From: DGNJ01 sp002388905
GTDB taxonomy: Bacteria; Pseudomonadota; Gammaproteobacteria; Pseudomonadales; Porticoccaceae
DNA length: 64,000 bases
Assembly (NCBI GenBank): GCA_036843405.1
Contig: DAITSJ010000001.1
Span: 186,001-250,000, forward strand
Reading direction: 5' to 3'
The notes under the pieces are model-generated. The model was not told the origin of the DNA. It was given only the letters and a program-made list of their open reading frames with translations, and did no database searches. The translations under genes and the position numbers were made by a program. Shown here one piece after another: positions 1 to 8,430 of this stretch (positions are counted from its first letter, which is position 1; each line of letters begins with the position of its first letter).

Positions 1-305
1 CCACTCTGGAGCAGCATTCTCCCCCCCTCCTCCGAGAAGCGAATCTGGGCGCCCTCCGGCAACGATTTGCAGATATCCATCAGCTTCCGCGCGGGGGCCG
101 TGATTTCTCCACCCTCCTCGGCTTCGTCGATAGCCTGACGACCGACAATTTCCACTTCCAGGTCCGTACCCGTCAGCGAAAGCCGGCCGTCATCGAGACT
201 GATAAGAACATTGGAGAGTACCGGCAGGGTCTGCCGGCGCTCGACGACACTGACGACCAACTGAAGAGGTTTGAGGAAGGCTTCCCGCGAGATACTGAAT
301 TTCAT
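1..305 (-). CDS. dnaN: DNA polymerase III beta sliding clamp (N-terminal part)
   Basis: This is the start of the ring-shaped clamp that tethers DNA polymerase III to the template. The minus-strand reading frame starts at ATG 305-303 with MKFSISREAFLKPL, continues through QLVVSVVERRQTLPVLSNVL and TGTDLEVEIVG, and leaves the window at base 1, so only about the first 101 residues (most of domain I) are visible. These are conserved beta-clamp N-terminal sequences. It lies 55 bp downstream of dnaA in the same direction, the usual dnaA-dnaN operon arrangement. The C-terminal domains and the next gene are outside the window. Confidence 0.95.
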   Translation of the reverse strand, partial: MKFSISREAFLKPLQLVVSVVERRQTLPVLSNVLISLDDGRLSLTGTDLEVEIVGRQAIDEAEEGGEITAPARKLMDICKSLPEGAQIRFSEEGGRMLLQS

Positions 306-360
306 TGGCAACTTTCTTCCGATTATTGAAAATTCGTTTGCTGTCAGAGAGTCCGGGTCA

Positions 361-1863
361 TCAGGTGGTCAACAACCGCATCAGGTTCTTCATGTCTTCC
401 CTGATATCCCTGTCCGTATCATTCAGGCTCTTTACCTTGCGGCAGGCATGGAGCACCGTAGTGTGGTCCTTACCCCCAAAGGCTTCACCGATTTCCGGCA
501 AACTGTGGCTGGTCAGTTCCTTGGCCAGGGACATGGCCACCTGGCGGGGCCTGGCAATGGAGCGACTCCTCCTTTTGGAGAGCAGATCCGACAACTTGAT
601 CTTGTAGTAATCCGCCACCGTGCGCTGAATATTGTCTATAGTAACGAGCTTGTCCTGTAGCGCCAACAGGTCCTTCAAGGATTCCCGGATCAAGTCGATA
701 TCAATGGGCCTTCCCGTAAAATGGGCATTGGCGATTACCCGCTTCAGAGCGCCCTCCAACTCCCGGACATTGGAGCGAATTCGCTGGCCGATAAAGAAGG
801 CGGCCTCTGGAGGCAATGCCACATTGGCCTGTTTCGCCTTTTTAATCAGGATGGCGACACGGGTTTCCAGTTCCGGCGGCTCCACGGCCACGGTAAGGCC
901 CCAGCCGAAACGGGACTTCAACCGCTCTTCCAGGCCATCTATTTCCTTCGGGTAGCGATCGCAGGTCAGAATCATCTGTTGCCCCCCCTCCAGTAACGCG
1001 TTGAAGGTGTGGAAGAATTCCTCCTGCGATCGGTCCTTGCCGGCAAAAAACTGGATATCGTCGATCAGCAGGGCATCCACTGATCGATAGAATCGCTTGA
1101 AATCGTTGATGGCGTTGAGCTGGAGCGCCTTGACCATATCGGCGACAAACCGCTCAGAATGCAGGTAGATGATTTTGGCATTGGGATTGTTATCCCGCAG
1201 GGAGTTTCCCACTGCGTGCATCAAGTGGGTTTTACCCAGGCCCACCCCACCGTAGATAAACAGCGGGTTATAGGAACCCCCGGGATTTTCCGCCACCTGC
1301 CGCGCCGCGGCCCGGGCCAGTTGGTTGGACTTACCTTCGACGAAAGAGTTGAAGGTAAAATTACCGTTCAGGTTGGTCTCGTGACGAAGGCTGCCCTCGA
1401 CAGCCACGGGCTCGGCACCGCCGGTCCTGGGTTTTGCAGCTGCAGGGCCAATACGGGGCAGGTCGCCGGGAGACTGGCCCGTCTCCGTCTCGATCCTTTC
1501 CTCGCCGTCCGGCGCCTGTTCTCCAGCCTCACGGCGAACCCGCCGCCGTATGGAGGCGCCTCTCAGGGCGCTGAATTCGACCACCACCTCGCAACGGCTG
1601 CCGGCTACCTCGGAAAATAACTCGCGAATGCGATCGAGAAACTTGTCGCTAACCCAATCCTGGACAAAACGGTTAGGTGCAATCAGGCGCAGCGTTTCCG
1701 GAAGTTCATCCCCGGTTTGGTTGTAATCCAGCTTCAGAGGGCGAATCCAGGTATTGAATTGTTGTGTCGGCAGTTCGTCTTGCAAATGGTCGAGACATTT
1801 TTGCCAAACCGCTTCCGCCAAAACTCCGTCCTCGTCTTTTTTTGTTTGATAAAAGTTCTGCAT
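361..1863 (-). CDS. dnaA: Chromosomal replication initiator DnaA
   Basis: DnaA is the AAA+ ATPase that binds DnaA boxes and melts oriC. The 500-residue product starts at ATG 1863 (MQNFYQTKKDEDG); the open frame continues upstream to 2103, but that part has no DnaA character and overlaps the AT-rich regulatory region. Domain I (about residues 1-85) is followed by a variable charged linker, then the AAA+ domain with Walker A GGVGLGKTH and Walker B LLIDDIQF. The C-terminal DNA-binding helix-turn-helix carries the DnaA signature GGKDHTTVLHACRKV. dnaN follows. The upstream gap holds consensus DnaA boxes, so autoregulation is likely. The gene is co-oriented with mnmE, whereas in Pseudomonas the rpmH-mnmE block points away from dnaA. 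Confidence 0.98.
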   Translation of the reverse strand: MQNFYQTKKDEDGVLAEAVWQKCLDHLQDELPTQQFNTWIRPLKLDYNQTGDELPETLRLIAPNRFVQDWVSDKFLDRIRELFSEVAGSRCEVVVEFSALRGASIRRRVRREAGEQAPDGEERIETETGQSPGDLPRIGPAAAKPRTGGAEPVAVEGSLRHETNLNGNFTFNSFVEGKSNQLARAAARQVAENPGGSYNPLFIYGGVGLGKTHLMHAVGNSLRDNNPNAKIIYLHSERFVADMVKALQLNAINDFKRFYRSVDALLIDDIQFFAGKDRSQEEFFHTFNALLEGGQQMILTCDRYPKEIDGLEERLKSRFGWGLTVAVEPPELETRVAILIKKAKQANVALPPEAAFFIGQRIRSNVRELEGALKRVIANAHFTGRPIDIDLIRESLKDLLALQDKLVTIDNIQRTVADYYKIKLSDLLSKRRSRSIARPRQVAMSLAKELTSHSLPEIGEAFGGKDHTTVLHACRKVKSLNDTDRDIREDMKNLMRLLTT

Positions 1864-2172
1864 ACGACCCCGTGGAAACTCGACGAGTCTACCGGGAATC
1901 CGACGACTTATCCACACCTGAAACCGAGATTGCTCTCGTGAACAATAAAACAATTTATTCTTTAAAATCAAAACACTAAGAACTTTTCCGGTTCTGTATT
2001 TTTTCACAGGTTGACAACAACAAATTGACCAAAAAACAACCAATAGCTGTGGATAACCTGTTATTAACTTGTGGGATTGCGGTGCAATCAAGGCGGGAAA
2101 CACTTAGACAAGCCCGCTGTACCGGCCGACAATGGCTGTCGTTTTTTAAGGTGACCGGGGGTGTTTACGTGG
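1864..2172. promoter_or_regulatory. dnaA upstream region with DnaA boxes and AT-rich tract (possible origin part)
   Basis: This 309-bp gap between mnmE and dnaA has no convincing gene. It contains two perfect DnaA boxes, TTATCCACA at 1908-1916 and its reverse complement TGTGGATAA at 2048-2056, plus TTTTTCACA at 2000-2008, which fits the TTWTNCACA consensus. The stretch 1940-2045 is strongly AT-rich. A small plus-oriented hairpin (CGACA-loop-TGTCG followed by six T) lies at 2127-2147. DnaA boxes upstream of dnaA are known autoregulatory sites and can also be part of the origin; which applies here is inference. Confidence 0.65.
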
Positions 2173-3534
2173 TCACTTTCCAATACAGAAACTGGAGAAT
2201 ATGCGGCCCAGCAAATCGTCGGCACTGAACTCACCGGTGATTTCCCCCAGGCAGTTCTGTGCATAACGCAGATCCTCCGCGGCAAGCTCCCCGGCGCCGG
2301 AAACCCGTAACTGATGCCAGGCATCGTGCAAATGATCCCGGGCACGCCCGAGGGCATCCAGGTGGCGCCTGCGGGCGATAAAGCCACCGGCCTCCGGCGC
2401 CCGATACCCCATACAGGCTTTCAGGTGGTCGCGCAGAATAGCCATGCCCTCTCCGGTTTTCGCCGACAGGCGGATGGTGGGAATGTCCTCTTCCCGGTAA
2501 ATCGGTTCCTGGCCCACCAGGTCCGCCTTGTTGAAAATCACGGTCAGGTTATCGCCGCCCGGGAAGCGCCTAAAAAACTCAGGCCATATGGCCTCAATGT
2601 CCATGCCTTTTCCTTCGCTCAGATCGACAACGAACAGGACCCGGTCAGCATGCTCGATTTCACGCCAGGCCCGGCGTATCCCTTCCCGCTCGACTTTGTC
2701 GGTACTCTCGCGCAGACCGGCGGTATCCACCACGTGCAGGGGCATACCATCGAGATGGATACTCTCCCTGAGGACATCCCGGGTGGTACCGGCAATATCC
2801 GTGACAATAGCCGCATCCCGGCCGGACAGGGCATTGAGCAGGCTGGACTTTCCGGCGTTGGGTTTGCCGGCAATGGCCACGGTCATTCCCTCCCGCAGTA
2901 GAGCGCCCTGGCGGGCATCGCCGATCACGGCATCCAGATCGCCCACTAATCCCTCAATGGCCGCCTCGACTTTTCCGTCGCCGAGAAAGTCGATCTCCTC
3001 GTCGGAAAAATCGATAGCCGCCTCCACGTATGTACGCAGTTGTATTAACTGTTCCACCACCCCGTGGACGCGCCGGGAAAACTCTCCCTGCAGAGAGCGC
3101 ACGGCACTGCGGGCCGCCTGGCTGGAACTGGCATCAATCAGGTCGGCAATCGCTTCGGCCTGGGCCAGATCGAGCTTGCCATTGAGAAAAGCCCGCTCGG
3201 AAAACTCACCGGGCCTGGCCAGACGGGCCCCCAGCGACACCATTCGCGCCAGTAGCTCGTCCATGACCACGGGACCGCCGTGCCCGTGCAACTCAATGAC
3301 ATCTTCCCCGGTGAACGAGTGGGGGCCGGGGAAAAACAGCAAAAGGGCTTCGTCGATTACCTCGCCGTTATCGTTGGCCACCCGGCAGAAAGTGGCGCGG
3401 CGGGGCTCCGGGGCTTTTGCCAGCAGACTCTTGAGAAACCCGTGGAGGTTGCCCCCGGAAACCCGGACGATACCCACCCCGCCGCGGCCGGGAGGGGTGG
3501 CTATGGCGGCGATGGGATCGCTGTCCAGGACCAT
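2173..3534 (-). CDS. mnmE: tRNA modification GTPase MnmE
   Basis: MnmE (TrmE), with MnmG, installs the aminomethyl/carboxymethylaminomethyl group on the wobble uridine (U34) of certain tRNAs. The product has 453 residues, the usual length. The N-terminal domain begins MVLDSDPIAAIATPPGRGG. The inserted G domain has Walker A GKPNAGKSS, switch DIAGTTRD and G3 DTAGLRES. The protein ends in the family hallmark CIGK, which carries the catalytic cysteine. It is the last gene of the rpmH-rnpA-yidD-yidC-mnmE run, 10 bp after yidC. Its partner mnmG starts about 3 kb away on the other strand. Confidence 0.97.
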   Translation of the reverse strand: MVLDSDPIAAIATPPGRGGVGIVRVSGGNLHGFLKSLLAKAPEPRRATFCRVANDNGEVIDEALLLFFPGPHSFTGEDVIELHGHGGPVVMDELLARMVSLGARLARPGEFSERAFLNGKLDLAQAEAIADLIDASSSQAARSAVRSLQGEFSRRVHGVVEQLIQLRTYVEAAIDFSDEEIDFLGDGKVEAAIEGLVGDLDAVIGDARQGALLREGMTVAIAGKPNAGKSSLLNALSGRDAAIVTDIAGTTRDVLRESIHLDGMPLHVVDTAGLRESTDKVEREGIRRAWREIEHADRVLFVVDLSEGKGMDIEAIWPEFFRRFPGGDNLTVIFNKADLVGQEPIYREEDIPTIRLSAKTGEGMAILRDHLKACMGYRAPEAGGFIARRRHLDALGRARDHLHDAWHQLRVSGAGELAAEDLRYAQNCLGEITGEFSADDLLGRIFSSFCIGK

Positions 3535-3544
3535 ATCCCTGACG

Positions 3545-5212
3545 CTATCCTTTGCCCGCCTCGATACGGCGCGTCACATACCACTGCTGGGCAATGGAAA
3601 GCACTGAGTTGACTGTCCAGTAAAGCACCAGACCCGCCGGGAAAAAGGCAAACAGGAAGGAAAACGCCACCGGCATCAACTTCATGATCTTTGCCTGCAT
3701 GGGGTCCGGCGGTTCCGGCTGGAGCTGCGCGGTGACGAACATGGCGATGCCGTTGAGCACCGGCAGGACGAAATAGGGATCCTTCTGGGACAGATCCTCA
3801 ATCCACAGAATCCAGGGGGCATGCCGCAACTCGACACTTTCAAACAACACCCAATAAAGGGCGATAAATACCGGCATCTGGATAAGAATGGGCAGACAGC
3901 CGCCGAGCGGATTGACCTTTTCCCGCTTGTAGAAATTCATCATTTCCTGGGACAGCTTCTGGCGATCATCGCCGTAAAGCTCCTTGAGCCGCTGCATCTC
4001 GGGCTGGAGCTTGCGCATCTTCGCCATCGATTTGTAGCTGGTGGCAGAAAGCTTGAAGAAAAGCGCCTTGATCAGGACGGTCAGGAGAATAATGGCCCAG
4101 CCCCAGTTGCCGACAACGCCGTGAATAAAAGTCAGCAAGGCGAAAATGGGTTTGGCAACCCACCACAGCCAACCGTAATCGATGGTCAGGTCCAGATGAG
4201 GAGCGATCTCCTCAAGCCGGTACTGATCCTTGGGGCCGGCATAGAAACCGGCACTGACCGTGCCCGTTTCCCCCGGGGCAACCGATATGGCCGGCGACGT
4301 GAAACCCAGTGCAAAAAGGTCCCGGGAATTCAGCTGGCGAAGACGAAAGCTGTTGTTGGCGTCCTGGGCGGGAACCCAGGCACTGAGAAAATAGTGCTGG
4401 AGCATGGCCACCCAGCCACCTTCCTGGCGAACCGTAAAGGCTTTCTCCGCCAGATCGCCGAAATCCAGTTTCTTGTAGTTCTCTTCCGGCGTGGTGATGG
4501 CTGCGCCCACGAAGGGTTGCATGCCCAGGCCGTCGCCGGCGGGCGGCCGGAAATCGTCCCGGAGAATCTGTCCGAAAAGTGCCGCCTGCCATGGGTCCTG
4601 TCCGGTGTTTTCCACCCGATAGCGGACATCGAGAAGGTAGTCGCCCCGGCGGAAGACAAACTCCTTGACGATCAGCGCATCGTCCTGCCGGAGGGTCAGT
4701 GCCACGGTGAGTTCGTCCCGGCCCTCGGCCAGACGGAAGCTGCCCTTGTCCACGGAAAACCGGGGTCTTCCCTCATTAGTATCCGTACCATCTTTGCCCA
4801 CCAGCCCGCTTTGGGCGACATAGGTGTGACTCCGGGTACGATTGAGCAGCACAAACGGATCCGTGGACTCCCCGGACTGAAGATGTTCCGGGAGCGCCAC
4901 CCGGACAATATCGCCGCCATAGGTGTCAATGGTGACATTGAGGACATCAGTGGATACCTGAACGAGCCGCGAATCCCCTGGGCTGGCAGGCTCCAGCGGC
5001 GCTTCAGCTCCCCCTTCCGCCGGCGCTTCCGGCACCGCCCCGTCGGCGGGTGGCACCATGTCCCGGTCCGGCGTTTCCGGAACCACCACGGATTCCTTGA
5101 CGAAACTTTCCTGTTGGGGGCGACGCAGTTCCTGAAACTCGTTCCAGCGAATAAAAAGAAGGCCCAGAACAATGATAATGGCGCCAATAAGCAGGTTGCG
5201 TTGCCAATCCAT
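3545..5212 (-). CDS. yidC: Membrane protein insertase YidC
   Basis: YidC inserts and folds inner-membrane proteins, alone or with SecYEG; F0 subunit c of ATP synthase is a classic client. The 555-residue start MDWQRNLL (ATG 5212) matches the family N-terminus; a TTG nine bases upstream would add only MII. An N-terminal transmembrane anchor is followed by a large periplasmic beta domain (about residues 50-340) and the conserved C-terminal five-helix insertase core (from about 350) containing GWAIILLTVLIKALFFKLS and NPLGGCLPILIQMPVFIALY. It is transcribed directly after yidD and ends 10 bp before mnmE. Confidence 0.97.
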   Translation of the reverse strand: MDWQRNLLIGAIIIVLGLLFIRWNEFQELRRPQQESFVKESVVVPETPDRDMVPPADGAVPEAPAEGGAEAPLEPASPGDSRLVQVSTDVLNVTIDTYGGDIVRVALPEHLQSGESTDPFVLLNRTRSHTYVAQSGLVGKDGTDTNEGRPRFSVDKGSFRLAEGRDELTVALTLRQDDALIVKEFVFRRGDYLLDVRYRVENTGQDPWQAALFGQILRDDFRPPAGDGLGMQPFVGAAITTPEENYKKLDFGDLAEKAFTVRQEGGWVAMLQHYFLSAWVPAQDANNSFRLRQLNSRDLFALGFTSPAISVAPGETGTVSAGFYAGPKDQYRLEEIAPHLDLTIDYGWLWWVAKPIFALLTFIHGVVGNWGWAIILLTVLIKALFFKLSATSYKSMAKMRKLQPEMQRLKELYGDDRQKLSQEMMNFYKREKVNPLGGCLPILIQMPVFIALYWVLFESVELRHAPWILWIEDLSQKDPYFVLPVLNGIAMFVTAQLQPEPPDPMQAKIMKLMPVAFSFLFAFFPAGLVLYWTVNSVLSIAQQWYVTRRIEAGKG

Positions 5213-5217
5213 GATGA

Positions 5218-5454
5218 TCAATTCTCGGAATTGCGGTAAATGGGGTCCGGGACGGGATCACAGCCGCCGGCGTGAAAAGGGTGGCATTTTAGAATGCGCC
5301 GCACTGTCAGGTAACCCCCTCTGGCGGCGCCGTGTCTCTCGATGGCTTCGCGGGCGTAGGCGGAACAAGTGGGGTAAAAGCGGCAATGGTTGCCCAGAAA
5401 GGGGCTGAGGGCCAGGGTGTATAGCCTTATAAGCAACAACAGTAGCGACTTCAT
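5218..5454 (-). CDS. yidD: Membrane protein insertion efficiency factor YidD
   Basis: This small membrane-associated protein helps YidC-dependent insertion. The 78 residues include the family core SPFLGNHCRFYPTCSAYARE and a second Cys pair (LKCHPFHAGGCDP), preceded by a short hydrophobic amphipathic N-terminus. It overlaps the end of rnpA by 4 bp (ATGA-type coupling) and lies immediately upstream of yidC, the universal arrangement in this operon. Confidence 0.95.
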   Translation of the reverse strand: MKSLLLLLIRLYTLALSPFLGNHCRFYPTCSAYAREAIERHGAARGGYLTVRRILKCHPFHAGGCDPVPDPIYRNSEN

Positions 5455-5822
5455 GAGGCCTCCTGCTTCTCGAGCTTGCGCGTCAGCCGCCGCCAGGCGT
5501 CGATGAGTGCTTCGTGCTGGTGCCCGCGGTCCAGTTCCCGAATGCCCTGTCGAACCAGGAAAATAATGTCGAGGCTATCGAGGCTGTCGGTATTGTGCCT
5601 GAAGGTTTCCCTGGCCACTCGCTTCAACCGATTCCGGTCCGTGGCCCGACGCAGGTGTTTCTTGGAGACGATCAGCCCCAATCGGGGATGCCCGAGCCCG
5701 TTGGGACGGGCGAGTATAAGGTACTGACGGTGCCCGACCTTGTACGCGGCACGGTCGAACACCCTTTGGTAATCGCTGGGAGAGAGGAGCCTTTTGCTCT
5801 TATCGAACGAAGCACCGGGCAT
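5451..5822 (-). CDS. rnpA: Ribonuclease P protein component
   Basis: RnpA is the basic protein subunit that assists the RNase P RNA in maturing tRNA 5' ends. The 123-residue product is rich in Arg and Lys and carries the RNR signature in ATDRNRLKRVARE (about residues 60-72), plus the N-terminal LLSPSDYQRVFD and RLGLIVSKK segments. It sits between rpmH (29 bp upstream) and yidD (4-bp overlap). Confidence 0.96.
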   Translation of the reverse strand: MPGASFDKSKRLLSPSDYQRVFDRAAYKVGHRQYLILARPNGLGHPRLGLIVSKKHLRRATDRNRLKRVARETFRHNTDSLDSLDIIFLVRQGIRELDRGHQHEALIDAWRRLTRKLEKQEAS

Positions 5823-5851
5823 GGAGCTGCCACGGAGTGGCGTAACCGCCC

Positions 5852-5986
5852 TCAGGCAGCGAGGCGCTTGCGGCCCTTGGCACGGCGGCGCTTGATCACC
5901 AGGCGGCCCTTGGCCGTAGCCATGCGGGCACGGAAACCGTGGGTGCGCTTTCGTTTAAGGACGCTGGGTTGAAATGTTCTTTTCAT
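5852..5986 (-). CDS. rpmH: Ribosomal protein bL34
   Basis: This is the 44-residue, extremely basic large-subunit protein L34. The product starts MKRTFQPSVLKRKRTHGFRA and ends GRKRLAA, a full-length match to the family. It is the promoter-proximal gene of the rpmH-rnpA-yidD-yidC-mnmE operon, and its start lies beside the putative oriC. Confidence 0.97.
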   Translation of the reverse strand: MKRTFQPSVLKRKRTHGFRARMATAKGRLVIKRRRAKGRKRLAA

Positions 5987-6520
5987 CGCTCGGATTCCGG
6001 TTTGGTCTGGCGCAAATCAATGGTCGCGGGGAAACCCCACGACGAAGGGCGGCGATTTTAATGAAATCCGGTGGTGATGGCAATGGCTAACCCCTGAGCC
6101 GGGACAGTACGTCGGAAAAACCGCAAACTCGAATTGTCAACAGAGTTATCCACAAGTGCGCCCGCACCCTGGACAATCCTGTGAAAAACCCGGGAAAGGA
6201 CTCTGAATCGGAAGGGGACGAAATCTGAATAAGTTCGGGAGTAATGCCCGCCTGGGGATAACCGGCATTCTGACAACAGGTTGACCACCTGCGCCTGACA
6301 GCTCTTCAAGAGGATTTAACGAAAATATCCCATCCGTGAGGCCGCCGGACGACGGGCTTTGCGGCGGATATCCACAGGCAACTGTACTCCTAATAGTAGT
6401 AACAGTATTAACCTATCTCTTCAGAGAAAAGGATTATTTATAGACTGTTATTGGATACTGCCACACGGTGGTTAAAATTCCGCCATTTTATAGCGTATAA
6501 TTCTCCTCCATTTCCCCCTG
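5987..6520. other. Putative chromosomal replication origin (oriC)
   Basis: This 534-bp non-coding region lies exactly where transcription switches from leftward (rpmH) to rightward (mnmG), as expected at a bidirectional origin. It holds a perfect DnaA box TTATCCACA at 6146-6154, the inverse form of TTTTTCACA at 6180-6188, and one-mismatch boxes at 6253-6261 (inverse of TTATCCCCA) and 6368-6376 (ATATCCACA). The tract 6388-6460 is AT-rich and could be the unwinding element. Origins beside mnmG (gidA) are established in E. coli. That this region, rather than or together with 1864-2172, is the active origin is inference. Confidence 0.65.
6472..6501 (+). promoter_or_regulatory. Predicted sigma-70 promoter of mnmG
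   Basis: A perfect -10 hexamer TATAAT lies at 6496-6501, with TTAAAA (4 of 6 to consensus) at 6472-6477 and an 18-bp spacer. A start near 6508 would leave a leader of only a dozen bases before the first ATG of mnmG. Transcription from here would also run away from the origin. Confidence 0.5.
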
Positions 6521-8425
6521 ATGCGCGCAATGGATTACAAGGACCCCTTCGACATTATTGTTATCGGTGGCGGGCACGCCGGCACCGAGGCCAGCCTGGC
6601 CGCGGCCCGCATGGGCTGCAAGACCCTGTTGCTCACCCACAACATGGATACCCTGGGCCAGATGTCGTGCAACCCCGCCATCGGAGGTATCGGCAAAAGC
6701 CACCTGGTCAAGGAAATCGATGCCCTGGGCGGGGCGATGGCCCGGGCCACGGACCGGGCCGGTATCCAGTTCCGGGTGCTCAATGCCCGCAAGGGGCCCG
6801 CGGTGCGTGCCACCCGCGCCCAGGCCGACCGGGTCCTCTACAAAAGCGCCATCAGGGAGATTCTCGAGAACCAGCCCAACCTGTCCATTTTCCAGCAGGG
6901 CGTCGATGACCTGATCCTCGACGGTGATCGGGTAGTGGGCGTGGTCACTCAGATGGGCCTGCGCTTTACCGCCAAAGCCGTGGTGCTTACGGTGGGAACC
7001 TTCCTCGGCGGTCGTATCCATATCGGTCTGGAAAACCACGACGGCGGGCGGGCCGGCGACCCCCCCGCCAATGCCCTGGCGCAAACATTGCGGGCACTTC
7101 CCCTGCGCGTCGATCGCCTGAAAACCGGCACCCCGCCGCGGATCGATGCCAAGAGTGTTGATTTTACCGACCTCCAGGAGCAGTGGGGCGATACCCCGGA
7201 GCCGGTTATGTCGTTCATGGGGGCGGCAGCGGAGCATCCTCGCCAGACCTGCTGCTGGATCACCCATACCAGCGAGCGGACCCACGACATTATCCGCGCC
7301 GGCATGGATCGCTCCCCCATGTTCACCGGCGTCATCGAGGGGGTCGGGCCGCGCTATTGCCCTTCCATCGAGGACAAGGTGGTGCGCTTTGCCGACAAGG
7401 ACAGCCACCAGATATTTATCGAGCCGGAGGGGCTCGGTACCCGGGAACTCTACCCCAACGGTATATCCACCAGCCTGCCCTTCGATGTCCAGGTCGACCT
7501 GGTTCGCTCCATTGCCGGCTTTGAGAATGCCCATATCACCCGGCCCGGCTATGCCATCGAATATGATTTCTTCGACCCCAGGGATCTTCGCTATTCGCTG
7601 GAAACGCGCTATATCGACGGGCTGTTCTTTGCCGGCCAGATCAACGGCACTACCGGCTACGAGGAAGCGGCGGCCCAGGGGCTTCTGGCCGGTGCCAACG
7701 CCGCTCTCAAGGTTCGGGGCCGGGAACCCTGGTGTCCGCGAAGGGATGAGGCCTATATCGGGGTGCTGGTGGACGACCTGATCACCATGGGAACCCTGGA
7801 GCCGTACCGCATGTTCACAAGCCGGGCTGAATACCGGCTGCTGCTCCGTGAGGACAACGCCGATTTGCGTTTGACCGGGACGGGCCGTGACCTGGGCCTG
7901 GTGGATGACGCGCGCTGGGCGGCCTTTTCCGAAAAACGGGAGGCCATCGAGCGGGAGCGGGAGCGCCTGGCGAGGACCTGGGTGCAGCCGGGATCGGACG
8001 CCGCGGCGGTGGTCAACGCCCATTGTGAAAAACCCCTGTCGCGGGAATACAGCCTTCTCGACCTGCTCAAGCGCCCCGAGCTCGATTACCGCCATGTCGG
8101 CGGGCTTATCGGCGAACCCGTGACGGATGACCGGGTCGCTGAGCAGCTCGAAATCGACGCCAAGTATGCCGGCTATATCGATCGTCAGGCCGAGGAAATC
8201 GAGCGTTTGCGCCGACACGAGAACACCGGGATTCCGGCGGATTTCGATTATGCCGCAGTGCGGGGCCTGTCCAACGAGGTTATCCAGAAACTTACCGAGG
8301 CCCGGCCGGAAACCCTGGCACGGGCATCGCGCATACCCGGAGTGACGCCGGCGGCCATATCCCTGCTGCTTATCCACCTTAAGAAAAAATCCGGCGCCGG
8401 CGCGAGCCGGGAAAAGATCGCCTGA
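6521..8425 (+). CDS. mnmG: tRNA uridine-5-carboxymethylaminomethyl modification enzyme MnmG
   Basis: MnmG (GidA) is the FAD- and NADH-dependent partner of MnmE in wobble-uridine modification. The 634-residue protein has the FAD-binding motif IIVIGGGHAGTEA near the N-terminus, the MSCNPAIGGIGKSHLV signature, GTFLGGRIHIG, and FAGQINGTTGYEEAAAQG late in the FAD domain. The C-terminal helical domain ends near GVTPAAISLLLIHLKK. Either ATG 6521 or ATG 6530 could be the start; no good Shine-Dalgarno sequence precedes either. It begins the mnmG-rsmG-parA-parB group. Confidence 0.97.
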   Translation: MRAMDYKDPFDIIVIGGGHAGTEASLAAARMGCKTLLLTHNMDTLGQMSCNPAIGGIGKSHLVKEIDALGGAMARATDRAGIQFRVLNARKGPAVRATRAQADRVLYKSAIREILENQPNLSIFQQGVDDLILDGDRVVGVVTQMGLRFTAKAVVLTVGTFLGGRIHIGLENHDGGRAGDPPANALAQTLRALPLRVDRLKTGTPPRIDAKSVDFTDLQEQWGDTPEPVMSFMGAAAEHPRQTCCWITHTSERTHDIIRAGMDRSPMFTGVIEGVGPRYCPSIEDKVVRFADKDSHQIFIEPEGLGTRELYPNGISTSLPFDVQVDLVRSIAGFENAHITRPGYAIEYDFFDPRDLRYSLETRYIDGLFFAGQINGTTGYEEAAAQGLLAGANAALKVRGREPWCPRRDEAYIGVLVDDLITMGTLEPYRMFTSRAEYRLLLREDNADLRLTGTGRDLGLVDDARWAAFSEKREAIERERERLARTWVQPGSDAAAVVNAHCEKPLSREYSLLDLLKRPELDYRHVGGLIGEPVTDDRVAEQLEIDAKYAGYIDRQAEEIERLRRHENTGIPADFDYAAVRGLSNEVIQKLTEARPETLARASRIPGVTPAAISLLLIHLKKKSGAGASREKIA

Positions 8426-8430
8426 CGCCC

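Noticed and set aside
2127..2147. Plus-oriented hairpin plus T-run considered as the mnmE terminator
   Set aside because: The T-run is on the wrong side for mnmE, which is transcribed leftward.
6488..8377. Long open frame (629 codons) on the minus strand
   Set aside because: It is the antisense shadow of mnmG; the protein is rich in Gly, His and Asp with no family pattern, as expected from GC-rich antisense frames.
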